This document shows positions 1 to 6,355 of a DNA stretch of 8,443 bases, one piece after another (the first letter of the stretch is position 1; every line of letters starts with the position of its first letter). This stretch comes from an uncultured Clostridia bacterium (lineage in GTDB: Bacteria > Bacillota > Clostridia > Christensenellales > Borkfalkiaceae). Location of the stretch: the NCBI GenBank assembly GCA_959605945.1, contig CAUHGY010000077.1, positions 1-8,443 of the forward strand. Direction: 5' to 3'. Made by a program: the position numbers and the translations under genes. Under the pieces are notes generated by a model. It was given only the letters and a program-made list of their open reading frames with translations. It was not told where the DNA came from and made no database searches.

Positions 1-54
1 GCGTTTTACTGCCGTACCCCCCTCGCCGCGAAACCGAAATTTTTCTTCTAAACT

Positions 55-88
55 TCCGCCCGCGCCGGAATATTCTTGCGCGGGCGGA
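55..88. terminator. GC-rich hairpin beyond guaB, probable terminator
   Basis: A perfect 11-bp inverted repeat (55-65 with 78-88, core CCGCCCGCGC / GCGCGGGCGG) encloses a 12-nt loop. On the plus strand it is followed by a T-rich run (ATATTTTATTT), so its better orientation is for a gene entering from the left edge. A reading frame open from base 1 ends in TAA at 49-51, just before the stem, but only 16 codons are visible and that gene cannot be called. On the minus strand the hairpin lies about 57 nt past the guaB stop and lacks a good U-tract, so any use by guaB would be weak or need a helper factor. Confidence 0.6.
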
Positions 89-144
89 TATTTTATTTAC
101 GAAATCAAATACGAATTACAGTCTGTTCTTTATCAGCCGAACAA

Positions 145-1620
<1,476 letters not shown>

Positions 1621-2214
1621 TTATGTAATGCTTTTGAGATATGCAATATCGCTGTCGACAAGCGTTGTGTCGTCAATATCGGCGCGGATAGTTTCAAGTT
1701 CGCGGATCAAGGCAGTCCGTTGATCGGGCGTCATCAGCACCCCGCGTTCAGCTGCAAGTATCCTGAGCGGATTGAAATTCGTATACCCGTATTTCCGAAC
1801 AAAAAGAACCCCCATTTCCGTTGCAGAAGCAGCATCTGCCGAAACCGCATATTTGGAATAATAGTATTCCTGCGCCGTGAACTCTTCAAAATTTCCGATG
1901 CCCATATTGCCTACATTTTCGCAATAAACGTCAAAATCTTCGCGGGAAATCATTTCGGCGGCGAAGCCGGCAAGTCTTTCCCCGTCATTTTTTTCATCGA
2001 TTTTATCGATAAGTTCTGCAAGATCGGCAATATTTCCGGTCTTATAATACTGTCTTTCGAAAAACCACACCGATGCGGAATAATTGTTCAGTTTCTCGGC
2101 GGCAGAACCGAGAATGCGCGGACAAAAAAGCATGAATGCGCCGAACAGCAAGGCGGCAACGCCGAACACACACGCAAGCGTTATAGCCGCAGTCTTCAAA
2201 ATCAGCTTTTCCAC
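1621..2214 (-). CDS. Unrecognised single-pass membrane protein, co-transcribed with guaB
   Basis: I do not recognise this family. The GTG start at 2214 is chosen because GGAGGAG lies five nt upstream; a TTG at 2253 in the same frame has no ribosome binding site. The product is 197 aa. Residues 4-29 form one hydrophobic helix, after a short start containing two lysines, which suggests the remainder lies outside the cell, or inside if the helix is reversed. No lipobox or cleavage site is evident. The remainder (30-197) is predicted mainly helical. It contains a segment like YSASVWFFERQYYKTGNIAD that looks like helical-hairpin (TPR-like) packing, but this is only an impression. The stop is 21 nt before guaB, so the two are likely one transcript with this gene first. 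Nothing visible links it to purine synthesis. Confidence 0.85.
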   Translation of the reverse strand: MEKLILKTAAITLACVFGVAALLFGAFMLFCPRILGSAAEKLNNYSASVWFFERQYYKTGNIADLAELIDKIDEKNDGERLAGFAAEMISREDFDVYCENVGNMGIGNFEEFTAQEYYYSKYAVSADAASATEMGVLFVRKYGYTNFNPLRILAAERGVLMTPDQRTALIRELETIRADIDDTTLVDSDIAYLKSIT

Positions 2215-2243
2215 CGCTGCTCCTCCGAAGAAATATTTTATAT

Positions 2244-2272
2244 ATTTTATCAAAGTTTACACAAAAAAGCAA
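2244..2272 (-). promoter_or_regulatory. Possible promoter P1 for the membrane protein-guaB unit
   Basis: On the minus strand, TTGCTT (2272-2267) and TAAAAT (2249-2244) are separated by 17 bp. The -10 matches consensus at five of six positions but the -35 matches only in TTG. Transcription would begin near 2237, giving a leader of about 20 nt that still includes the GGAGGAG ribosome binding site. Confidence 0.4.
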
Positions 2273-2326
2273 TGTTTTCCGTGAAAATTTTAAAATTTCG
2301 GCATTACTTTTTTAATTAAATCATAA

Positions 2327-2332
2327 ATTATA
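2327..2332 (-). promoter_or_regulatory. Perfect -10 box without a -35, possible promoter P2 for the guaB unit
   Basis: TATAAT is read on the minus strand at 2332-2327. The position where a -35 should lie (2350-2355) reads GCGCGT and falls inside a 17-bp palindrome. A perfect -10 with a protein-site-like palindrome replacing the -35 would fit an activator-dependent promoter, but it could also be a chance match in AT-rich DNA. Confidence 0.35.
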
Positions 2333-2348
2333 CAAAAACAATCTTTCA

Positions 2349-2365
2349 GACGCGCCGTGCGCGTC
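2349..2365. promoter_or_regulatory. 17-bp GC palindrome in the divergent intergenic region, possible operator
   Basis: GACGCGC-CGT-GCGCGTC is a perfect 7-bp inverted repeat with a 3-nt centre, standing out in AT-rich surroundings. It lies 29 nt upstream of the preferred ATG of the plus-strand lipoprotein gene (11 nt from the alternative ATG at 2377) and over the -35 position of a minus-strand -10 box. It could bind a dimeric regulator acting on one or both divergent units. As RNA it would form a very tight hairpin in the lipoprotein leader. Confidence 0.45.
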
Positions 2366-2394
2366 AAAAAAATTAAATGTCGGCGGTGAAATCG

Positions 2395-3072
2395 ATGAAA
2401 AAAATTCTTATCTCTGCACTTGCTATTTTTTTATGCATATGCTTGTCCCTGTTCTCGGCGGGCTGCACCGAAAATAACGATCTTTTCGCTTATGTGAGCG
2501 AATTGAGACAAAACATCTATGAAGGCAAAAGCCAAAACTACACCGTAAAAGCTGCTTACGGCTTCAAAGAAAGCCCCTTCAGCAGCGACGGAAAAGCGGG
2601 AGAAAAAATATATAAACTGACTTTCCGTCTGCCCGAAAAAGAAACGGAAGGCATAACCTACACCGTCAAATTTACCTTCGAAAACGAAGAATACGGATCG
2701 GTATTCGCTTATAACCCCGTTACAGGCACGCTTACGGCGGTAGTGGAAATAGATAATTTTACTCCGCAAGAATTCAACATCACCGTCAGCGCAGGCTCTT
2801 CGGCAGAAGAAGTCATCATGAAATCGCAGATACCAGAAAACACCCTGACCGTGCAACAGGCTCTTACCGGACTGCAACAATCGCAGCCGGACCTTATCGC
2901 GGGTTACAGAGATGAAAACGGCGTGTTCTCCGCGGAAATTTACGCCCGCGTACTTGTAAAAAATCAAAAACCTTATTGGTATATCGGGTTCGACAGAGGT
3001 CAAAGCAATATTAAAGCGCTGCTCATAGACGGACTGACAGGAGAAGTGCTTGCCGTAAGAGATATATTCTGA
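2395..3072 (+). CDS. Predicted lipoprotein, unknown function
   Basis: Predicted to be exported and lipid-anchored to the outer face of the cytoplasmic membrane. The signal peptide is MKKILISALAIFLCICLSLF followed by the lipobox S-A-G-Cys, with the modified cysteine at residue 24. The ATG at 2395 is preferred because it begins this classical signal and has GGCGGTG six nt upstream, one mismatch from a strong ribosome binding site. An in-frame ATG at 2377 would add six residues but has no such site. The mature part (about 200 aa) looks mostly beta-rich with no catalytic motif I recognise. The C-terminal stretch (YWYIGF ... LLIDGLTGEVLAVRDIF) resembles the end of PepSY-type domains, where a strand-turn carries D..TGEVL; this is a weak resemblance only. 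The gene is divergent from the guaB unit and convergent with another lipoprotein gene. Confidence 0.85.
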   Translation: MKKILISALAIFLCICLSLFSAGCTENNDLFAYVSELRQNIYEGKSQNYTVKAAYGFKESPFSSDGKAGEKIYKLTFRLPEKETEGITYTVKFTFENEEYGSVFAYNPVTGTLTAVVEIDNFTPQEFNITVSAGSSAEEVIMKSQIPENTLTVQQALTGLQQSQPDLIAGYRDENGVFSAEIYARVLVKNQKPYWYIGFDRGQSNIKALLIDGLTGEVLAVRDIF

Positions 3073-3087
3073 TCAGCTGAATAGCAG

Positions 3088-3116
3088 CCGTTAACTTTCT
3101 TCTCCGTTAACTTTCT
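3088..3116. repeat. 13-bp tandem direct repeat
   Basis: CCGTTAACTTTCT occurs at 3088-3100 and again at 3104-3116, with a 16-bp period. It starts 15 bp after the stop of the plus-strand lipoprotein gene. Each copy contains GTTAAC, which is itself palindromic. The role is unknown; it may be a simple slippage duplication. Confidence 0.8.
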
Positions 3117-3249
3117 GCCTTTAATAAGCGCTGCGGCTTTTGACGGCGCATCGGCCCCTTATGCATGCAGAAGTTACGTAGCTTTAAATATTCTTTCTTT
3201 TTCGCTTATTAATTAACATAATAATAATTAAATTTGGTTGCATTTAAAA

Positions 3250-3284
3250 TATCTCCGCGGCGGATAAATTCCGCCGCGGAGATA
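3250..3284. terminator. Bidirectional hairpin terminator between convergent lipoprotein genes
   Basis: Fourteen bp pair perfectly (3250-3263 with 3271-3284; core CTCCGCGGCGG / CCGCCGCGGAG) around a 7-nt loop ATAAATT. On the minus strand the stem is followed by TTTTAAAT, on the plus strand by AAAATTTG, so the U-tract is better for the minus-strand gene (stop at 3450). The plus-strand lipoprotein ends 177 nt before it. The stem is strong and GC-rich in AT-rich surroundings, and its placement between convergent genes fits shared termination. Confidence 0.75.
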
Positions 3285-3449
3285 AAAATTTGCATATTCA
3301 ATAAAATAATCTTTATAATAACGCTGATTTACACAAAGATATTCTTTACCCGAATAGCCGTGATCAGTGAATATTTTTCCGTTATTCTGTCGCATAGAAA
3401 TTCCGTATGACGGGCATATCTATGCCATTTCGGTAAACGGCGCAGATAT

Positions 3450-4214
3450 TCACGCGACGGAATTCATATCGACATAAGAGTCGAGATCTCCCGGTAAATT
3501 CACTGTCCCCGACCAACTTTCAATGCTCAGTTCCATTTCCATGATCTCTTCTCCCTCTTTGACTTTCGTTACGGCTTTAGCGGCAGTCAGTTTATAATTT
3601 GCATCGAAAACAAAATAATATTCGAGTTTTTCGAATGCCGTTCCTTCAATTACCGTTCCCGCCGGCACTTCTATTTTGACCTTGACGACTGTTCCGTCTC
3701 CTTTATCCATCGACATTTTAAACCCTTCGATATTGATAAATTGAGCTATAACTTCATCGAAAGCCATTTCCCCCGAAATGCCCCCGGTGGTATCCGTTAT
3801 AAATTCGTCGAAAGGAATAGTCATCTTCATTTTAATGGATTCCTTGCCGGACGTCACTTTCATATACATGGTGTCGTCTTTATAAAAATACTCGGTGCCG
3901 GAACTTATGCTCTGATCGCCTACCGTAACTTTCGAATTCATGTTTCCGGACATCTGAAGTTCACCGCCGGAATAAGCGGCGTTGAATTTCATAGTCAGTT
4001 CATTGTGTGCATTTTTTATGAAAAAATTGGCGGTAATCCCGTCGTCATAGCCTATATCGCTATCCGAGGAAGACGACACTTCTTCAATGAACGTCTGAGC
4101 TTCTTCGGAAGTGACTTCGGTATAATTTCCGTCGAATACCGACCCGCACCCCGTCATAAAGACTATGCCGATACACAGCGCCAAAGACACCGCAATACTC
4201 AAAAACCTTTTCAT
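3450..4214 (-). CDS. Predicted lipoprotein, beta-rich, LolA/LppX-like fold suspected
   Basis: 254-aa exported protein predicted to be anchored outside the cytoplasmic membrane. The signal peptide has a basic start (MKR), a hydrophobic core and the lipobox M-T-G-Cys with the modified cysteine at residue 23. A Ser/Glu/Asp-rich linker (about 30-58) leads into a domain of many amphipathic strands with alternating Met, Lys and Thr. This pattern (repeated forms like YFYKDDTMYMKV, and a C-terminal strand like ANYKLTAAKAV) is what one sees in LolA/LppX-type beta-barrel-sheet lipoproteins of Bacillota. The fold assignment is inference and no ligand can be named. The ATG has AAGGAG five nt upstream. 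A perfect-consensus promoter lies 75 bp upstream of the start codon and the leader is predicted to fold, so the gene is monocistronic and probably well expressed. Transcription likely ends at the hairpin near 3250-3284. Confidence 0.9.
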   Translation of the reverse strand: MKRFLSIAVSLALCIGIVFMTGCGSVFDGNYTEVTSEEAQTFIEEVSSSSDSDIGYDDGITANFFIKNAHNELTMKFNAAYSGGELQMSGNMNSKVTVGDQSISSGTEYFYKDDTMYMKVTSGKESIKMKMTIPFDEFITDTTGGISGEMAFDEVIAQFINIEGFKMSMDKGDGTVVKVKIEVPAGTVIEGTAFEKLEYYFVFDANYKLTAAKAVTKVKEGEEIMEMELSIESWSGTVNLPGDLDSYVDMNSVA

Positions 4215-4229
4215 AATTTCTCCTTAATT

Positions 4230-4281
4230 CAGCCGCCGAAAATATTTTTTGCGAACCTGAATTCGCAAAATACAACGGCTG
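4230..4281 (-). promoter_or_regulatory. Folded 5' leader of the lipoprotein mRNA
   Basis: Two nested inverted repeats lie between the expected transcription start (near 4282) and the ribosome binding site. The outer stem is CAGCCG / CGGCTG (4281-4276 with 4235-4230). The inner stem is nine perfect pairs, TTTTGCGAA / TTCGCAAAA (4270-4262 with 4255-4247), with a 6-nt loop. The outer stem would close at the very 5' end of the mRNA and finish four nt before AAGGAG. This could protect the transcript from 5' decay or affect initiation. It matches no riboswitch class I know. Confidence 0.5.
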
Positions 4282-4288
4282 TAATATT

Positions 4289-4317
4289 ATTATAATATGG
4301 AAGTCGAATTTTGTCAA
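4289..4317 (-). promoter_or_regulatory. Perfect-consensus sigma-A promoter for the lipoprotein gene
   Basis: On the minus strand TTGACA (4317-4312) and TATAAT (4294-4289) are separated by exactly 17 bp. Both hexamers match consensus fully. The predicted start near 4282 gives a leader of about 67 nt. Confidence 0.88.
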
Positions 4318-4501
4318 TACCGTTTTTTCGATTAGTTTTAAATATCAATATAAATATAATATACAGACATATTCAGAAAAGTTCAAATTTATCGTTTTAC
4401 GATTAAAAAACCGTGTAAAAACCTGCACTTTTTTCTATTTTAACAAAATGCCTCATTTTCGAAAAAACGCGCTTATTTTGCCGGCTGACAAAAATATCTT
4501 T

Positions 4502-4984
4502 TTATTTTTCCGTGTCGTTCCGAAATTTACACACATCGACCCAAGCGCTGAAAGATGAAAATTTTTGCAGCTCTTCCATCGTCAGTTCAATAGCACTGTT
4601 GCTGCTGCCGCAAGCCGGAAATACCGTCGGAAATCTCTTCAACGATATATCGAGATAGACAGGCACGTTTTCATTTACGGCAAACGGACAAACCCCGCCC
4701 ACGGCATGCCCGACATACTTTTCCGTTTCTTCAGCGGTAAGCATTTTTGCTTTCGTGCCGAACCGATTTTTAAATTTACGATTATCCACTTTGGCGTCGC
4801 CTGCGGCAACAATAAGTATAGGCCCGCCGTTTACCGAAAATGACAGAGTTTTCGCGATACGGCAGGGATCGCAATCAAGAGCTTCGGCAGCAAGTTCCAC
4901 CGTAGCACTTGAAACGGCAAATTCCCGTATTCTGTTTTCCATATTATACTTTCTGAAAAATTCCTTCACTTTTTCGATAGCCAT
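4502..4984 (-). CDS. YbaK/EbsC-type aminoacyl-tRNA deacylase
   Basis: A 160-aa cytosolic protein of the YbaK/ProX editing-domain family. Family members hydrolyse mischarged tRNAs in trans, such as Cys- or Ala-tRNA(Pro). Visible signatures are the Lys45 in CRIAKTLSF, which corresponds to the essential family lysine, the strand ILIVAAGDAKVD (56-67), the GGVCPFA motif (96-102, family GGxxPFG), and ACGSSNSAIELT near 124-135, the family's G-S/A loop. The domain is stand-alone, not fused to prolyl-tRNA synthetase. Its exact tRNA substrate cannot be read from the sequence. The ATG at 4984 is chosen because GGAGAAGG lies just upstream and the length fits the family. The frame runs back to a TTG at 5047, but that codon lies inside the -35 box. 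It has its own promoter and lies in the same direction as the surface-protein pair upstream, 201 bp away. Confidence 0.93.
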   Translation of the reverse strand: MAIEKVKEFFRKYNMENRIREFAVSSATVELAAEALDCDPCRIAKTLSFSVNGGPILIVAAGDAKVDNRKFKNRFGTKAKMLTAEETEKYVGHAVGGVCPFAVNENVPVYLDISLKRFPTVFPACGSSNSAIELTMEELQKFSSFSAWVDVCKFRNDTEK

Positions 4985-5018
4985 TATACCTTCTCCGAAA
5001 ATCGTCATGTCCGTATTA

Positions 5019-5047
5019 ATTTTACCATATCTCCAAAAATCTGTCAA
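5019..5047 (-). promoter_or_regulatory. Strong sigma-A promoter for the YbaK-type gene
   Basis: On the minus strand TTGACA (5047-5042) and TAAAAT (5024-5019) are 17 bp apart, eleven of twelve consensus positions. The predicted start near 5012 gives a leader of about 28 nt. Confidence 0.85.
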
Positions 5048-5068
5048 TCGCGGATTCGTGAAACCCGA

Positions 5069-5140
5069 ATGAACGGTTTATTCGCCGACAACGCGAAAAA
5101 CGGCTATGACGTTATTGACGGAAAAGCGGTCATCAGCTAA
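5069..5140 (+). other. Short reading frame, possible vestige of a coding end
   Basis: A 23-codon frame from ATG (5069) to TAA (5140) reads MNGLFADNAKNGYDVIDG and a few more residues, with protein-like composition. It has no ribosome binding site, and its 5' side lies next to the promoter of the divergent YbaK-type gene. It could be the tail of a decayed gene, a tiny peptide, or chance. The rest of 5048-5185 shows no convincing terminator for the surface-protein unit. Confidence 0.2.
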
Positions 5141-5185
5141 ATGGAGCTTTAGTCTTTTATTTCTGAACGAAAACCCATCTGATGA

Positions 5186-6340
5186 TTACGAAAGAAACAC
5201 CTTTCCTCCCGTGAGAACGATCATCTTTACGGCATCCGCGGAAAAATCGTCCGCTATCACAGTGAGCGGTTTGTTCAGTATGCCGCGGGCAAGTACTTTG
5301 ACGGCAATCCCCTTTTGCGGAATCAGTCCCCTTTGCTTCAATGCCGATATATCCACAATATCGCCGGCGGAAAAATGTGCAGAGAGCGTATCTATATTCA
5401 CGATGCACTTTTTACCCGATTGAAAAGTACGCGTGCGCCCCGATGCCGAAACGGCTTTCGGCAACATCGCCTCTTCGGGCAGGGCAATATTTCTGACTTC
5501 GGAAGCGGAAATTCGCTCCCTGCGTTCAATCCCTGTCCATGCGAGCGTATCGCCGCTTTCAAGCGGAACACCGCCTTCGGTGCGCAGTTTGATAAGTCTG
5601 CGCGCTAAAAGCGATTCAAACGGTTCAAATGGAAAATCCGATACTGATAAACTTCCTTTATCCCCCTGAACGAGTGACATATCCCCCGCCACGCGCGCAA
5701 TAAGTTCCCGCGCGTATTTCATGCCCCGCGGCGAACGCACTTTCAGGCGCGTCGGCACGGCGGCATACTTTTTCACCTCAGATACGTCGATTGCGCCGTA
5801 CTTGGTGTTGACGTATTCAGCGGGATCGAGCGGAAGATGGATACACAGCGTTTTACCCTTTATGGCAATTTTTGCAAGAATGCGCCTGCCGCATGCAAAA
5901 GTGGCATACGCCCATGAGATGCGGCAACGCACGTTTTTGTATCCGAGCAATTCGTTTGCCAGCCCAACGTAATATGACTTGATGCTGTCGTCGGCAAGCA
6001 GCAAGCGCGCCAAAAAAGATCTGTCATAGCTTCCGTAGACGATACGTGGAACGCGCGGACCGAAGAACGGAGACGGCAAGAGAAATGGTAATGCCGTTCC
6101 GTGAGCATCTGTCGCTGCAAGTTCATCCCCTGCCGCCGAAACGCCCGCGGACTGCTTTGTGTAAGGAGTGTCCGTATCTTCGCCGTACGGCTGTTCTTTC
6201 TGCTCCGGTCCTTTTTTACGGCAGATCGTTACAGTTATATGCGCAACGAGCGTTACGCATATAGCGATGAGCAGAACGGTACAGATATACTGCCCGTATA
6301 CGGGAAAGTTTACGAGGAGCAACGTGCCTGCAAGGTTCAT
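5186..6340 (-). CDS. Membrane-anchored protein with C-terminal uL15-like domain
   Basis: 384 aa. The ATG at 6340 is chosen because GGGAGGTG lies six nt upstream; an in-frame GTG at 6349 overlaps that site and cannot be the main start. A hydrophobic helix (about 17-40) followed by RKK suggests a cytosolic remainder. A 60-residue polar linker follows. Residues 100-218 form a conserved-looking domain (YGSYDRSFLARL, NELLGYKNVRCRISW, GRRILAKIAIKGKTLCIHL, LDPAEYVNTKYGAIDVSEVK) that I have seen recurring in proteins of this group but cannot name. Residues 310-384 (IVNIDTLSAHFSAGDIVDIS, GLIPQKGIAVKVLARGILNK, LTVIADDFS, GGKVFL) closely resemble the C-terminal half of ribosomal protein uL15. The glycine-rich, basic N-terminal part of true L15, which binds 23S rRNA, is absent, so this is not a working ribosomal L15. 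The stop of the upstream surface-protein gene is 15 nt away, so the two are one operon. Confidence 0.88.
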   Translation of the reverse strand: MNLAGTLLLVNFPVYGQYICTVLLIAICVTLVAHITVTICRKKGPEQKEQPYGEDTDTPYTKQSAGVSAAGDELAATDAHGTALPFLLPSPFFGPRVPRIVYGSYDRSFLARLLLADDSIKSYYVGLANELLGYKNVRCRISWAYATFACGRRILAKIAIKGKTLCIHLPLDPAEYVNTKYGAIDVSEVKKYAAVPTRLKVRSPRGMKYARELIARVAGDMSLVQGDKGSLSVSDFPFEPFESLLARRLIKLRTEGGVPLESGDTLAWTGIERRERISASEVRNIALPEEAMLPKAVSASGRTRTFQSGKKCIVNIDTLSAHFSAGDIVDISALKQRGLIPQKGIAVKVLARGILNKPLTVIADDFSADAVKMIVLTGGKVFLS

Positions 6341-6346
6341 AGTAAG

Positions 6347-6354
6347 CACCTCCC
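6347..6354 (-). promoter_or_regulatory. Ribosome binding site that decides the start at 6340
   Basis: GGGAGGTG on the minus strand, six nt before ATG at 6340. It fills the gap between the TAG of the surface-protein gene (6356-6358) and the next start, which points to translation of both from one mRNA. The GTG within it is in frame but is part of the binding site. Confidence 0.85.
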
Positions 6355-6355
6355 G

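Larger units (their letters stand above)
3073..3449. other. Convergent intergenic region
   Basis: A 377-bp stretch between two convergent lipoprotein genes. It holds a 13-bp tandem direct repeat (3088-3116) and a strong hairpin (3250-3284). No reading frame with a ribosome binding site was found on either strand, and no tRNA-like or riboswitch-like element was recognised. A short palindrome GGCATA-TC-TATGCC at 3413-3426 has no context. Confidence 0.7.

Noticed and set aside
2285..2298. AT-only palindrome AAATTTTAAAATTT
   Set aside because: Self-complementary AT runs are expected by chance in this AT-rich intergenic region, and it matches no known site.
3413..3426. Palindrome GGCATA-TC-TATGCC
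   Set aside because: It lies downstream of both flanking genes with no promoter nearby and a 6-bp arm is not notable alone.
4318..4501. AT-rich gap as a replication origin or small RNA
   Set aside because: No repeated boxes, promoter with terminator, or stable fold stands out; only a 5-bp hairpin ATCGT-TTT-ACGAT was seen.
5186..6340. Annotation of the uL15-like protein as ribosomal protein L15
   Set aside because: It has a membrane helix, a long unrelated middle and no rRNA-binding N-terminal L15 part, and it is outside any ribosomal operon.
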